Assembly (NCBI RefSeq): GCF_009026825.1
Contig: NZ_CP045032.1
Location: 1,736,001-1,800,000 of the forward strand
DNA from: Corynebacterium urogenitale
GTDB taxonomy: Bacteria > Actinomycetota > Actinomycetes > Mycobacteriales > Mycobacteriaceae
Direction: 5' to 3'
DNA length: 64,000 nucleotides
The number at the start of each line of letters is the position of its first letter. Positions within the stretch are counted from its first letter, which is position 1. Below are positions 36,076 to 44,846 of the stretch, piece by piece. Made by a program: the position numbers and the translations under genes. Below the pieces are notes generated by a model that was not told the origin of the DNA, did not search any database, and saw only the letters and a program-made list of their open reading frames with translations.

Positions 36076-37653
36076 TTACATGCGGAAGATGCCGAAGCCG
36101 GTCTCGTGGCGTTCACCCTGAGCACAAATGTCGAGCGCCATGGCCAGGGTGCGGCGAGTATCGGCGGGATCAATCACACCGTCATCCCACAGGCGAGCTG
36201 TGGAGTACCAGCAGGTGGACTTCTCCCCGAACATTTCGCGAATCGGAGCCTCGAAAGCTTCTTGTTCCTCGGCCGACCATTCGCCGCCGGAGCGCTCGAT
36301 TTGGGCACGACGCACGGTGGACAGGGTCATCGCCGCCTGCGGGCCACCCATGACGGAGATGCGGGCGTTTGGCCACATCCACAGAAAGCGCGGGGAGTAT
36401 GCGCGACCGCACATGGAATAGTTGCCGGCACCGAAGGCGCCACCGGTCACGACGGTGAGCTTAGGTACGGAGGCGGTGGCCACGGCGTTGACCATCTTCG
36501 CGCCGTGCTTGGCGATTCCACCTTCCTCGTACTGCCGGCCGACCATGAAGCCGGTGGTGTTCTGCAGGAAGATCAGCGGGATATTGCGCTGCTCGCACAG
36601 CTCAATGAAGTGCGCGCCCTTCACCGCCGCTTCCGCGAAGATCACGCCATTGTTGGCGATAATGCCGACAGCGTGCCCCTCAATCCGCGCAAAAGTGGTG
36701 ACGATGGAGGTGCCGTATTCACTCTTGAATTCAGACAGGGAGCCTTCATCGGCGATGGTCTCAATGAGGTCGTGAGCATCATAAGGGATCTTCGGATCGG
36801 TCGGCACGATGTCGTAAAGATCCGTCTGTGGACGTGGAGCGTCCTTCGGCTCCTGCTTGAGCCACGGCGTGGGTTTGTTTTCCGGCAGGGTGGCGACGAT
36901 ATCGCGAATGCGGCGGAGGGCATCGTTATCGTCCGACGCCAGGTGGTCAGAAACACCAGAGATACGCGAATGCATGGCGCCACCACCGAGCTCCTCTGGG
37001 GTGACGTCCTCGCCCGTTGCCGCTTTCACCAGTGGTGGACCGGCGAGGAAGATTGTGCCCTGGTTTTCCACTATGACAGTCTCGTCAGACATCGCGGGAA
37101 CGTATGCTCCGCCGGCAGTGCAGGAGCCCATCACGGCAGAAAGCTGCGGGATGCCTTTGGCGGACATGCGGGCTTGGTTGTAGAAGATGCGACCGAAGTG
37201 ATCCCGATCGGGGAATACCTCGTCCTGTTGCAGCAGCATCGCCCCACCGGAATCCACCAGGTAAATGCACGGCAGGTGGTTGGCCTCAGCGATCTCCTGT
37301 GCGCGGAGGTGCTTCTTCACGGTCATCGGGTAGTAGGTTCCGCCGGACACTGTGGCATCGTTCGCGGCAACCATGCACAGGCGTCCATTGACGAGGCCGA
37401 CGCCAGCGATGATGCCGGCCGCAGGGGCTTTACCCTTGTACATGTCTTCTGCCGCCAGCGGTGCGACTTCGAGGAAGGGGCTGCCGGGGTCCAACAAATT
37501 GATGATGCGATCGCGTGGCAACAACTTGCCACGATTGACGTGGCGGTCACGCGCTTGCTGTCCACCGCCCTGGGATGCACGGTCGAGGCGCTCACGCAGC
37601 TCGGCGACGAGCTCACGGTGAGTGGCAGTGGAGGATTCTGTCTGCGAGGGCAT
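36076..37653 (-). CDS. accD1: Acyl-CoA carboxylase beta subunit (carboxyltransferase), methylcrotonyl-CoA type
   Basis: 525 aa carboxyltransferase with both crotonase-fold halves: [28 protein letters not shown] and [23 protein letters not shown] in the first; [25 protein letters not shown] and [28 protein letters not shown] in the second, typical of MCC beta. First gene of the nine-gene operon accD1-accA1-fadE-maoC-citE-fadD-scoA-scoB-thiolase. A candidate operator lies 20-40 bp upstream. Confidence 0.93.
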   Translation of the reverse strand: MPSQTESSTATHRELVAELRERLDRASQGGGQQARDRHVNRGKLLPRDRIINLLDPGSPFLEVAPLAAEDMYKGKAPAAGIIAGVGLVNGRLCMVAANDATVSGGTYYPMTVKKHLRAQEIAEANHLPCIYLVDSGGAMLLQQDEVFPDRDHFGRIFYNQARMSAKGIPQLSAVMGSCTAGGAYVPAMSDETVIVENQGTIFLAGPPLVKAATGEDVTPEELGGGAMHSRISGVSDHLASDDNDALRRIRDIVATLPENKPTPWLKQEPKDAPRPQTDLYDIVPTDPKIPYDAHDLIETIADEGSLSEFKSEYGTSIVTTFARIEGHAVGIIANNGVIFAEAAVKGAHFIELCEQRNIPLIFLQNTTGFMVGRQYEEGGIAKHGAKMVNAVATASVPKLTVVTGGAFGAGNYSMCGRAYSPRFLWMWPNARISVMGGPQAAMTLSTVRRAQIERSGGEWSAEEQEAFEAPIREMFGEKSTCWYSTARLWDDGVIDPADTRRTLAMALDICAQGERHETGFGIFRM

Positions 37654-37989
37654 GTCTTTACGATCTCCCCATTTCAGTTAGTGGTCATTAACCATGTGGT
37701 TTGCACCACACGATAATGTGCGCGAGATCACAAAGGAAGAGATTGGAGTAAATTTGGCTCAAAAAACTATTTCAGCAGAGAAACAGCACGTCGGAACCTA
37801 CCCTTTTCGGGTGTTATGCCCCGCCCATGGCCATCGGCCCAACCCTCTGGATTCCCCTCCCCTAGCAGTTAGTTACAGATTCAGAATTGCCATCCGCTCC
37901 TTCCAGAAACTCTGGCTACCGCCCCCTAGTTACTGCAATTCCACTAGCCGCAATGCCTGCCTGCTGCAGCTCCAGCCATCAACGCCTAG
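37654..37989. other. tetR-accD1 intergenic region with 3'-end repeats
   Basis: 336 bp between tetR and accD1, both minus strand. The accD1 side holds the promoter and operator. The tetR side (37863-37989) has degenerate repeats of the tetR gene end, about 60 bp apart (listed). No gene is seen. Confidence 0.6.
37675..37715 (-). promoter_or_regulatory. accD1 promoter/operator region
   Basis: Minus strand, in transcription order: TATCGT (37715-37710) as a -10 box, the perfect palindrome TGTGGTGCAAACCACA (37710-37695), then TGGTTAATGACCACTAACTG (37694-37675). The last resembles the site before tetR (38619-38638) at 15 of 20 positions, with the same GGTTA-N8-TAAC spacing. It starts about 15 bp downstream of the -10 box, a position suited to repression. 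Confidence 0.55.
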
Positions 37990-38002
37990 CTACCGCAACC
38001 CC
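37862..38002. repeat. Degenerate repeats of the tetR 3' end, period about 60 bp
   Basis: CTAGCTACCGCAACCCC at 37986-38002 contains the tetR stop codon. A related CTAGTTACTGCAATTCC lies at 37926-37942, exactly 60 bp away, and a weaker relative (TTAGTTAC...GAATTGCC) about 58 bp further, at 37869-37892. Confidence 0.6.
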
Positions 38003-38604
38003 AACGCGGAACGAGCAGACAACACAACCTGCCTGCGAAGCAGTGCCGCACTCACGCGGTCGGCTAGATACTCCGCAGCGTTGATGAGCCCAACAACCAA
38101 CTGGGCGGTAATGCGAGCACCATCCCCCTCATAAGCTGGCCCCAGCCTCTGTAGCGATTCGGCCCACAAGCCCAAATAGCGACCCTGCGCCGCACGAACG
38201 CGATCATGCCCTTCCTCACCCATACGGAAAAGTTCGCGGTTGTGGAGCCGGATCAATTCGGACTGCTCAAGGGCGAAAGAAGTGTGGAAATCAATGAGTA
38301 TCTCCAGGCGTTCGCGCGGAGCCTCGATCCCACGGAGAATCTCCTGGGCTTCCGCATAGAGATGCTCGGAGATGCCCGTCATCAACTCAGTGAGAATCTC
38401 CTCTTTGCCAGAGAAGTGCCGATACACCGCTGGCCCTGATACCCCCACAGCCTCACCAAGATCTTCCAGACGCATGGCATGGAAGCCCTTCTCCGCCATG
38501 ATTTTCGCGGATGCGCGCAATAGCTCCACTCGCCTCTGCGCCTTAGCAGCAGCGCGTGGGGATAACCCCTGTGTATCTGGATCCGCGAGGTACGTCGTAG
38601 CCAT
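37990..38604 (-). CDS. TetR family regulator, probable repressor of the leucine/isovalerate operon
   Basis: 204 aa. N-terminal HTH: RRVELLRASAKIMAEKGFHAMRLEDLGEAVGVSGPAVYRHFSGKEEIL, a textbook TetR domain; the C-terminal ligand domain is helical (ALEQSELIRLHNRELFRM, ITAQLVVGLINAAEYL). Leaderless start at 38604: TACTAT ends 7 nt before the ATG. It is directly upstream of accD1 on the same strand, the place of Rv2506 relative to the mycobacterial cluster. Similar 20-bp sites in its own promoter and before accD1 suggest autoregulation and operon control. Effector unknown; an acyl-CoA of the pathway is likely. Confidence 0.9.
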   Translation of the reverse strand: MATTYLADPDTQGLSPRAAAKAQRRVELLRASAKIMAEKGFHAMRLEDLGEAVGVSGPAVYRHFSGKEEILTELMTGISEHLYAEAQEILRGIEAPRERLEILIDFHTSFALEQSELIRLHNRELFRMGEEGHDRVRAAQGRYLGLWAESLQRLGPAYEGDGARITAQLVVGLINAAEYLADRVSAALLRRQVVLSARSALGLR

Positions 38605-38611
38605 GGCACGC

Positions 38612-38638
38612 ATAGTACAGGTTAATCACAGCTAACCG
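38612..38638 (-). promoter_or_regulatory. tetR promoter with predicted TetR operator
   Basis: Minus-strand TACTAT (38617-38612) is the -10 box of a leaderless tetR mRNA. Immediately upstream AGGTTAATCACAGCTAACCG (38619-38638, plus strand) contains the inverted repeat GGTTA-N8-TAACC and resembles the accD1 site. Confidence 0.55.
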
Positions 38639-38694
38639 AATACTTTTCCACTTCCCCGGAACTAGCGCTCCTCAGCTCGGAAGCCGAGCTTTCT

Positions 38695-39588
38695 TCAGCA
38701 CTGTGCCGCAGGCATCTCCGCGAGATTCGCCCGCAGGTTATCTGCCACCTTGTTCAGCAGAGCTTGGCCACCTTCGTAACTACCATCCGGAGAGGTTGCA
38801 GCTATCGCGACCGCTATGTACTTGCCACCGGCGGGAACCAGGCCAAATTGGCGCACCTCATACGATCCCGCCGTATTGGGACCCCAACCGCCCTTGAACA
38901 TCGCACCGGGGATTGTGCCCAGGCCGTAGGCTTGGCCGCTGGCTGCACCCATCGCCGCCACCACTGATTCCGAGCCCTGGATACAGCGCAGCTGTGAGGC
39001 AAAGTTCGCCTGTGCAGAAACGCTCCACATCGTTTGACCAAATGCCGTGAACCCCGGACGTGTCACCGAAGTATTGACCTGCGTTTGCGTATCGCCGCCT
39101 TCAGCAAGCACAGCTTGTGTCAGGGAACCAGCTTGCTCCCCCATGGAAGCCCACATCGCTTCGGCGGCAGCATTATCTGAGGCCGAGATCGCTGCATTCA
39201 CGTACTGGGCGTTGGCCGGGTCGTGCCGAAGTGCGGCGATCGCCACAGGCACCTTCGAAGTCGACCACGCTGGCATGCTCACAGCACCTGCCTCGCCAAC
39301 ACCCGCCACAGCAATGGCGGTTCCCGGCACAATCAGGCTGTCCAAGTCTCCGGCGAAATCTGCTGGTGCCGGCTCCTCCTTGGAGCTCTCAGTTTCCCGT
39401 GGCTGGTCACTGGTCGTCGGTTGAGGGCCACTGTCTTGCTCAATTTCATCATTCAGGGGCTGCTCCGGTGCCGTCGAGCTCGCTCTCCCCTCACGTTCGG
39501 CACGCAAGTCATCCACATTTCCGATCGTGCAAGCAGGAAGCACCATCAGCACCGCCGTCGTAACGGCTGCTAGCATGCGTTTTCTCAT
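38695..39588 (-). CDS. Lipoprotein with a serine beta-lactamase/PBP-like domain
   Basis: 297 aa. Lipoprotein signal with lipobox LMVLPAC (Cys20), an acidic/Ser-rich linker of about 55 residues, then a beta-lactamase-like fold: S109-T-S-K112 (SxxK), S137-D-N139 (SDN) and K232-G-G (KTG-like). The omega-loop Glu of class A beta-lactamases is not recognisable, so a DD-peptidase or transpeptidase-like role, or an inactive penicillin-binding lipoprotein, is as likely as penicillin hydrolysis. Two Cys (about 202 and the last residue) could pair. Membrane-anchored, facing the envelope. Confidence 0.8.
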   Translation of the reverse strand: MRKRMLAAVTTAVLMVLPACTIGNVDDLRAEREGRASSTAPEQPLNDEIEQDSGPQPTTSDQPRETESSKEEPAPADFAGDLDSLIVPGTAIAVAGVGEAGAVSMPAWSTSKVPVAIAALRHDPANAQYVNAAISASDNAAAEAMWASMGEQAGSLTQAVLAEGGDTQTQVNTSVTRPGFTAFGQTMWSVSAQANFASQLRCIQGSESVVAAMGAASGQAYGLGTIPGAMFKGGWGPNTAGSYEVRQFGLVPAGGKYIAVAIAATSPDGSYEGGQALLNKVADNLRANLAEMPAAQC

Positions 39589-39638
39589 GGGCAGTTCGCC
39601 ACCATCACTGTCGTCGTTCGGATAAGAGATTCTTCAGT

Positions 39639-40475
39639 CTAAGCAATATAGACGACGGCGTTATTTCCACCCGTGCAGGTAACGTAGCGACCATTATCCC
39701 TGCACGTCATGGAATACGTTTGCTTCGTGACTGTGCTGTACACATCGATCGTCATATTCGCATCGCGAGTGTCCAGCCACTCTCCCACGAACGTGTCACG
39801 CACAGCGAGGGCGAACGGCTTACTGGTCACGTCACTACCCCGATACACATTGTTGAAGTTACCGGCGGGCTCCCCGGAACGCGCGGCTTCATTCACGGCC
39901 ACTGCATTACCAGGCAAGCGCGGATTTTCTGGCCGGGATTCCTCTCGGCTCTGACGATTGTCTCGATCCCCGTCCCGCTGGTTCCTATCGCTCTGGTCAT
40001 CGTCCCGTTCCTGGGACTCGGACGCGCCGCTACCGCCACTGCGAGAATCGTCTGCGGAACCGCTATTCGGTTCTTCGGTTAATGTCGCACTGGAGTAGCC
40101 ATTGACGGAATCCGAAGACTTAAACCAGCCACCTTGGAAGTAACCCCAGGCGAGAGCCGCCACGAGGATGAGTGCGAGGATAGCGGTAATGGCCGCAATG
40201 AGCCCACCCTTTGATTTCCGCTGCTCCTCGTAAACAGGTTGCTGCTGGTAGGGATCTTGTGGATACCACCCCTGCTGCGGGCCTGGGCCCGGATTCCACT
40301 GCTGCTGCGGTGGCTGCTGGTAGGGCGCTTGGGGATTCCATTGATTCTGCGATCCTGGCCCCACAGACCATTGCTGGGTCGGCTGCTGCGGTGGCTGCTG
40401 ACCGTACTGCGGTGGTTGCGGACCACCAGACGCACCTTCAAAGGGCCTGTTGCCTGGATTAGTATCGTCATCCAT
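39639..40475 (-). CDS. Membrane-anchored Pro/Gln-rich protein with exported C-terminal domain
   Basis: 278 aa. Cytosolic head of about 88 residues, rich in P, Q, W and Y (repeats of QWNP, QQPP, PYQQ), one membrane helix (about 90-112, GGLIAAITAILALILVAALAWGYF), a highly charged Asp/Arg/Ser linker (125-190), then a C-terminal domain of about 85 residues with a Cys pair (YSMTCRDNGRYVTCTGG). That domain resembles the end of the lipoprotein at 52356-53414. Function unknown; the layout suggests a surface protein anchored from inside. Confidence 0.75.
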   Translation of the reverse strand: MDDDTNPGNRPFEGASGGPQPPQYGQQPPQQPTQQWSVGPGSQNQWNPQAPYQQPPQQQWNPGPGPQQGWYPQDPYQQQPVYEEQRKSKGGLIAAITAILALILVAALAWGYFQGGWFKSSDSVNGYSSATLTEEPNSGSADDSRSGGSGASESQERDDDQSDRNQRDGDRDNRQSREESRPENPRLPGNAVAVNEAARSGEPAGNFNNVYRGSDVTSKPFALAVRDTFVGEWLDTRDANMTIDVYSTVTKQTYSMTCRDNGRYVTCTGGNNAVVYIA

Positions 40476-40620
40476 TGGACTCTCCTAGGAAAACCGTCAC
40501 TGGAGGGCACCTACCAGCCCTCTGCCACGTCGATTATCCCACTTCGGCCCAGGGAATACACCTCATGGTGCCCTCGAGGGCTGCTACCACGCAATAGTGA
40601 AGCCCCCTATAGAGCTCCTT

Positions 40621-42201
40621 TTAGTGCGCGAAGTGGCGCTCACCCGTGAGGTACATCGTCACGCCGGCCTTATTTGCAGCCTCAATGACCTCAGCATCGC
40701 GGACGGATCCACCGGGCTGCACGACAGCGCGCACACCTGCGTTAGCCAGGACTTCGAACCCATCAGCGAAGGGGAAGAAAGCATCGGAGGCAGCAACCGC
40801 ACCCCGTGCGCGCTCCTCCTCTCCCGCGAGTGTGTTGGAGCGCTCGACGGCCAGCTTTGCTGCGTCCACGCGGTTGACCTGCCCCATGCCCACGCCAACG
40901 GTGGCTCCATTCTTGGCCAGCAGAATTGCGTTAGACTTCACGGCACGTACGGATCGCCACGCAAATTCCAGTTCAGCCAGCGTCGCTTCGTCGGCAGCTT
41001 CTCCCGCTGCGAGAGTCCAGCGTGCTGGGTCATCGCCCTTGGCGTCGATAACATCGCGCTCCTGGACAAGCAGACCGCCGGAGATGTGGCGCTGCTCAAC
41101 GTTGTTCTCGCTTGCCTCAGGTGCTTCCGCTTGCAGGATGCGAATGTTCTTCTTCTGGCTCAGCACCTTGATGGCCCCGTCTTCGTACCCCGGAGCGACG
41201 ATCACCTCGGTGAAGATTTCCGCCACCTGACGAGCCATCTCCACAGAAACTTCGCGGTTAACGGCAATGACGCCACCAAAAGCCGACATCGGGTCACAGG
41301 CATGCGCTAGCCGGTGCGCAGCAGCAATGGACTCGTCCGACACCGCGATGCCACAAGGGTTAGCGTGCTTGATGATCGCCACGGCGGGACGCTCGTGGTC
41401 CCATGCTGCGCGCCATGCGGCATCAGAATCCGTGTAGTTGTTGTAGCTCATTTCCTTGCCATGGAGCTGCTTGGCTCCTGCGAGTCCGGTTCCGGCGGAG
41501 TACAGAGCCGCAGCCTGGTGTGGATTCTCGCCGTAGCGCAGGACGTTGGAGCGCTCGTAGCTTTCACCGATCCAGGCTGGGAAGATTTCGCCTTCCGCCT
41601 TGGTGGACCCACCCATCCAGTTCGCCACCGCCACGTCATAAGCTGCGGTGTGGCGGAAAGCGTCCGTCGCCAAAGCGGTGCGTTGGGCGCGGGTGAAACC
41701 ACCCTCCTTGGCGGCAGCGACGACATCGTCGTAGCGAGCGGGATCCACAACAACGGCCACAGATGGATGGTTCTTCGCAGCGGCGCGTACCATCGACGGG
41801 CCTCCGATGTCGATCTGCTCTACGCACTCATCGAATCCCGCGCCGGAGGCCACGGTTTGGGTGAATGGGTAGAGGTTGACCACCACGAGTTCGAAGGCCT
41901 CAACGTCCAGTTCTTCGAGCTGCTTGAGGTGATCTTCCTTGCGAGTATCAGCGAGGATGCCCGCATGCACACGTGGGTGGAGGGTCTTGACTCGTCCCTC
42001 GAGAACTTCTGGGAAGCCGGTGAGCTGCTCAACCTCAGTGACTGGTACGCCGGCAGCTGCAATCTTGGACGCTGTGGATCCTGTGGAGACGATGCTCACC
42101 CCCGCCTCGTGCAGGCCCTTGGCCAGCTCTTCCAGTCCGGTCTTGTCGTAAACACTGATCAGGGCGCGTCGAATCTGCTTGCGACCGTTGTTGTCCGTCA
42201 T
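40621..42201 (-). CDS. purH: Bifunctional AICAR formyltransferase/IMP cyclohydrolase
   Basis: 526 aa. Catalyses the last two steps of IMP synthesis. N-terminal IMPCHase domain ([49 protein letters not shown]); C-terminal AICAR transformylase ([51 protein letters not shown]). The ATG at 42201 overlaps the purN stop (ATGA); a TTG five codons upstream is less likely. Third gene of perM-purN-purH. 420 bp of the C-terminal half is highly conserved in Actinobacteria. Confidence 0.96.
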   Translation of the reverse strand: MTDNNGRKQIRRALISVYDKTGLEELAKGLHEAGVSIVSTGSTASKIAAAGVPVTEVEQLTGFPEVLEGRVKTLHPRVHAGILADTRKEDHLKQLEELDVEAFELVVVNLYPFTQTVASGAGFDECVEQIDIGGPSMVRAAAKNHPSVAVVVDPARYDDVVAAAKEGGFTRAQRTALATDAFRHTAAYDVAVANWMGGSTKAEGEIFPAWIGESYERSNVLRYGENPHQAAALYSAGTGLAGAKQLHGKEMSYNNYTDSDAAWRAAWDHERPAVAIIKHANPCGIAVSDESIAAAHRLAHACDPMSAFGGVIAVNREVSVEMARQVAEIFTEVIVAPGYEDGAIKVLSQKKNIRILQAEAPEASENNVEQRHISGGLLVQERDVIDAKGDDPARWTLAAGEAADEATLAELEFAWRSVRAVKSNAILLAKNGATVGVGMGQVNRVDAAKLAVERSNTLAGEEERARGAVAASDAFFPFADGFEVLANAGVRAVVQPGGSVRDAEVIEAANKAGVTMYLTGERHFAH

Positions 42202-42794
42202 GGCTGCTTTATCCAAGCCTTTCGTCCGTCGATGGTGAGTCCATGCTTCGCGATGCCGTGAAGTACGTCCACTAGCAGTGCACGTTCCACGGACTTGATG
42301 CGTTCGTGCAGTACGTCGGCGGTGTCCTCCGGGTCCACCTCCACGGCCCGCTGGGCCACGATGGGGCCGGTGTCCACTCCGCTGTCCACAACATGAACTG
42401 TAGACCCAGTCACGCGCACACCGTAATTGATCGCATCCTCAACCGCATGAGCGCCGGGGAATGCCGGAAGTAGCGCAGGGTGGGTGTTGATAATCCTGCC
42501 TGCATAAAGCTGCACAACTTCCGGACCAATGATGCGCATAAAGCCTGCGCTGACCAGGTAATCCGGATCATATTCGGCAATTTTTCTGCCGAGCTCTGCA
42601 TTCCATGCGGCACGATCGGTACTTCCCGGCGTATAGTCCACGCGGAAGGTTTCTACCCCCGCTACCTCTGCACGTTCCAGCGCCTCGCATCCGCGATCAG
42701 CACCGACGGCGACGATCTCCACACTCTCGTCGGTGTGATCAATCACGCTTTGCAACAGCGTTCCCGTCCCCGAAGCCAGAATCACTATCTTCAT
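42198..42794 (-). CDS. purN: Phosphoribosylglycinamide formyltransferase
   Basis: 198 aa. Transfers formyl from 10-formyl-THF to GAR. Motifs: [16 protein letters not shown] (phosphate loop; GxGxNLQ of E. coli appears as GTGTLLQ), [39 protein letters not shown] with catalytic Asn-His, and [19 protein letters not shown] with the catalytic Asp. Two consecutive ATG codons; the second (42794) has better spacing to GGAGGG. Overlaps purH by 4 bp. Confidence 0.95.
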   Translation of the reverse strand: MKIVILASGTGTLLQSVIDHTDESVEIVAVGADRGCEALERAEVAGVETFRVDYTPGSTDRAAWNAELGRKIAEYDPDYLVSAGFMRIIGPEVVQLYAGRIINTHPALLPAFPGAHAVEDAINYGVRVTGSTVHVVDSGVDTGPIVAQRAVEVDPEDTADVLHERIKSVERALLVDVLHGIAKHGLTIDGRKAWIKQP

Positions 42795-42879
42795 CATCGC
42801 CCTCCTTGTCTTCTCCGTCTTGTCCTTCACTATCCCGCTGATTCGCGCCTTGTTCTTCTTCGGCTAGGCCTTCCGCATC

Positions 42880-44457
42880 TTACTTCTCAGTTGTTTCCTC
42901 GTCCTGCTCCGCTTCCTCAGTGCCCTCGGTTTCTTCGGTGTCCTCGGTTTCATCGGTTTCCTCAGTATCCTTGTTGCCTGCTGAGTCCTCAGAGCTGGAG
43001 GCATCATTCTCCTCCGAGGCCGCGGTGCCCTTCTCTACGTCCTCTTCGTCTTGTTCCGACGCCACGTTCTGAGCGGATGAGGCTGGCGTCGAATCAGACG
43101 GGGCGACATCCTCCACAACAGCGGAACCGGCGCGCGCCGCCCAGACCATGAGCGCAAGGGCAGGAACCATCAACCACGCTGCAGACTCGGCAGCGAACAG
43201 CCACTCCAGCGCCCCCGCACTGCCGTAGACTCCCAGTTCGCCACCGGCCAGCCACGCAATGCAGAATCCCAAGAAGGCCACCGCTGCACCAGCTCCGACT
43301 GACGTAGCGACCGGAGACTCGAGGAACCCGCGGGTTTTCACGTAGCGGTAGACAACCACGACGGCAATAATCGCCGGCACAGCCAAGTAAAAGGGACCGC
43401 CAGGCAAAGGCTGGTTCGGTACCCCGGCGAGGATCGGCAGTGGCGGCAGGCTCACATTCGTAGCCGTGAAAAGGCTGACTGCCCCATTGCCCACATGAAA
43501 CTCACCGCCCAACAACACTGCGACCGCACCGATAGCCAGATTTGGCACGTACATCAATGCCAGCACGCTCAAACCAAATGCGCCCGCAAGATCATTCGTA
43601 ATGTCATAGGTCTTCACAAAAGCCGAATAATTCGTCGCCGCGTACACCGCCACCGCCACGACACCGGCGATAAACATCCACCGGATGAACGACCACGCCA
43701 ATCGGAAGGCTTCAACTGGCCATGTCGGGAGAGCACGGCGCAATAGCAGCGCTCGCCACACTGCAGGACGCATGCCCATCACCACGGCGGCGCCATTGAC
43801 GAGCAGCGTGGATACAAGGGCCTCTGCCAGATTTGGCGCAGCCATATCGAATACCCGAGATGCATCCCACAGCATCAACCACGCAATGAGTGTGAGAACA
43901 AGTGGAATGCCCAAGCTCAGCAATATGAAGGCACGCAATCCACGCACGGTCATCGACTTTCCGAGAATATGCGTAGCGCGCCGACTGTGTGCCCAAATCA
44001 CGACCATAGCTGGAAGAAGCGGTAGAAATCCCAGCTCAGCGCCGGTTATATTGAGCGAGCCGAGGTTGACCACCATCCACAGTGATCCAATAGTGGCTGG
44101 CACACGGGAGAAGCCAGCGCCGATGCCTACGATTACCGCAATAGCAACAATGAGGCCGAGCGTCACTGCATGATTAATAAGGAGTGGAATACCGTACTTG
44201 CGTACATGCGGCTTCCACTTCTCCCATCGAGCATTTGCCGTTGTTTTCGACGTTGCCTTCGAGGACGCTTTCGACGACTGCGCAGCTGCTTTCACAGATC
44301 GCCCCTCGCCATGACGCTCATCCACAAAGCGCTGACCTGATGAGCTCACCTGTTCCGGTACACTTTGACGGACAGGGGCTTTCCGCGTCGCGGCATACTT
44401 CGTTCTTCTCCGCGACGAGGATGGGCGTCTGACTGATCGGTTATTCACGCCACCCAT
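42880..44457 (-). CDS. perM: PerM-like polytopic membrane protein (DUF6350)
   Basis: 525 aa. A basic Ser/Lys/Arg-rich cytosolic head of about 90 residues, 8-10 membrane helices (about 95-440), and a highly acidic Glu/Asp/Thr tail of about 75 residues. Gene order perM-purN-purH is the same as M. tuberculosis Rv0955-Rv0957, where PerM supports cell division and persistence. ATG at 44457 (MGGVNNRS) is chosen; the frame is open a little upstream without similarity. The oppositely charged ends are striking and could drive self- or partner-association. Function here is inferred from synteny and topology. Confidence 0.8.
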   Translation of the reverse strand: MGGVNNRSVRRPSSSRRRTKYAATRKAPVRQSVPEQVSSSGQRFVDERHGEGRSVKAAAQSSKASSKATSKTTANARWEKWKPHVRKYGIPLLINHAVTLGLIVAIAVIVGIGAGFSRVPATIGSLWMVVNLGSLNITGAELGFLPLLPAMVVIWAHSRRATHILGKSMTVRGLRAFILLSLGIPLVLTLIAWLMLWDASRVFDMAAPNLAEALVSTLLVNGAAVVMGMRPAVWRALLLRRALPTWPVEAFRLAWSFIRWMFIAGVVAVAVYAATNYSAFVKTYDITNDLAGAFGLSVLALMYVPNLAIGAVAVLLGGEFHVGNGAVSLFTATNVSLPPLPILAGVPNQPLPGGPFYLAVPAIIAVVVVYRYVKTRGFLESPVATSVGAGAAVAFLGFCIAWLAGGELGVYGSAGALEWLFAAESAAWLMVPALALMVWAARAGSAVVEDVAPSDSTPASSAQNVASEQDEEDVEKGTAASEENDASSSEDSAGNKDTEETDETEDTEETEGTEEAEQDEETTEK

Positions 44458-44846
44458 TGTGCCAAGTGGGTGAGACAAGGTGGTGATGTGAAACGCGGTT
44501 GCTCCTCCGCACACCTAACGCACACAGCACCGAAGGCTCGCTCGAATTTACGCCAGGATTAGAGCCGAAGCGTTAAAACTCTCAAGTTTCACTTGACCCC
44601 CCTTTATAAACTTTATCTTTACCTTAATTAATATAAGAATATACTAAGATTCGCGTCCCTTACCTGCAAAAACGACGCTTCCCACATCTGAGCAGGACGA
44701 ACGCGCACACCATGCATGAACACCGAAACGTTATTTTTTCGTGATTCGGTTGCCCAAATCGTTACAAAGCATTAGTGTTACATCTCGTTGATAACGAGTT
44801 GGTCACAAAATGGGCCGAAGGAATAACAACGAAAAGGTAACTCATC
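44458..44846. promoter_or_regulatory. perM / M23 peptidase divergent region with AT-rich core and hairpin
   Basis: 389 bp. The middle (about 44598-44660) is the most AT-rich stretch noted in the window. A promoter TTGCCC (44751-44756)-16-TAGTGT (44773-44778) would start the M23 gene transcript near 44785; TATACT at 44640-44645 is an alternative giving a ~195-nt leader. CTCGTT-gat-AACGAG (44784-44798) is a perfect hairpin at the predicted 5' end. Two GTTACA words lie at 44761 and 44777. No riboswitch family was recognised. Confidence 0.45.

Noticed and set aside
36016..37716. 566-codon plus-strand frame antisense to accD1
   Set aside because: Antisense to a textbook carboxyltransferase; no start signal and no recognisable domain.
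44598..44846. c-di-AMP (ydaO-type) riboswitch before the M23 peptidase
   Set aside because: The expected conserved segments were not recognised; the region is AT-rich and only a short hairpin is seen.
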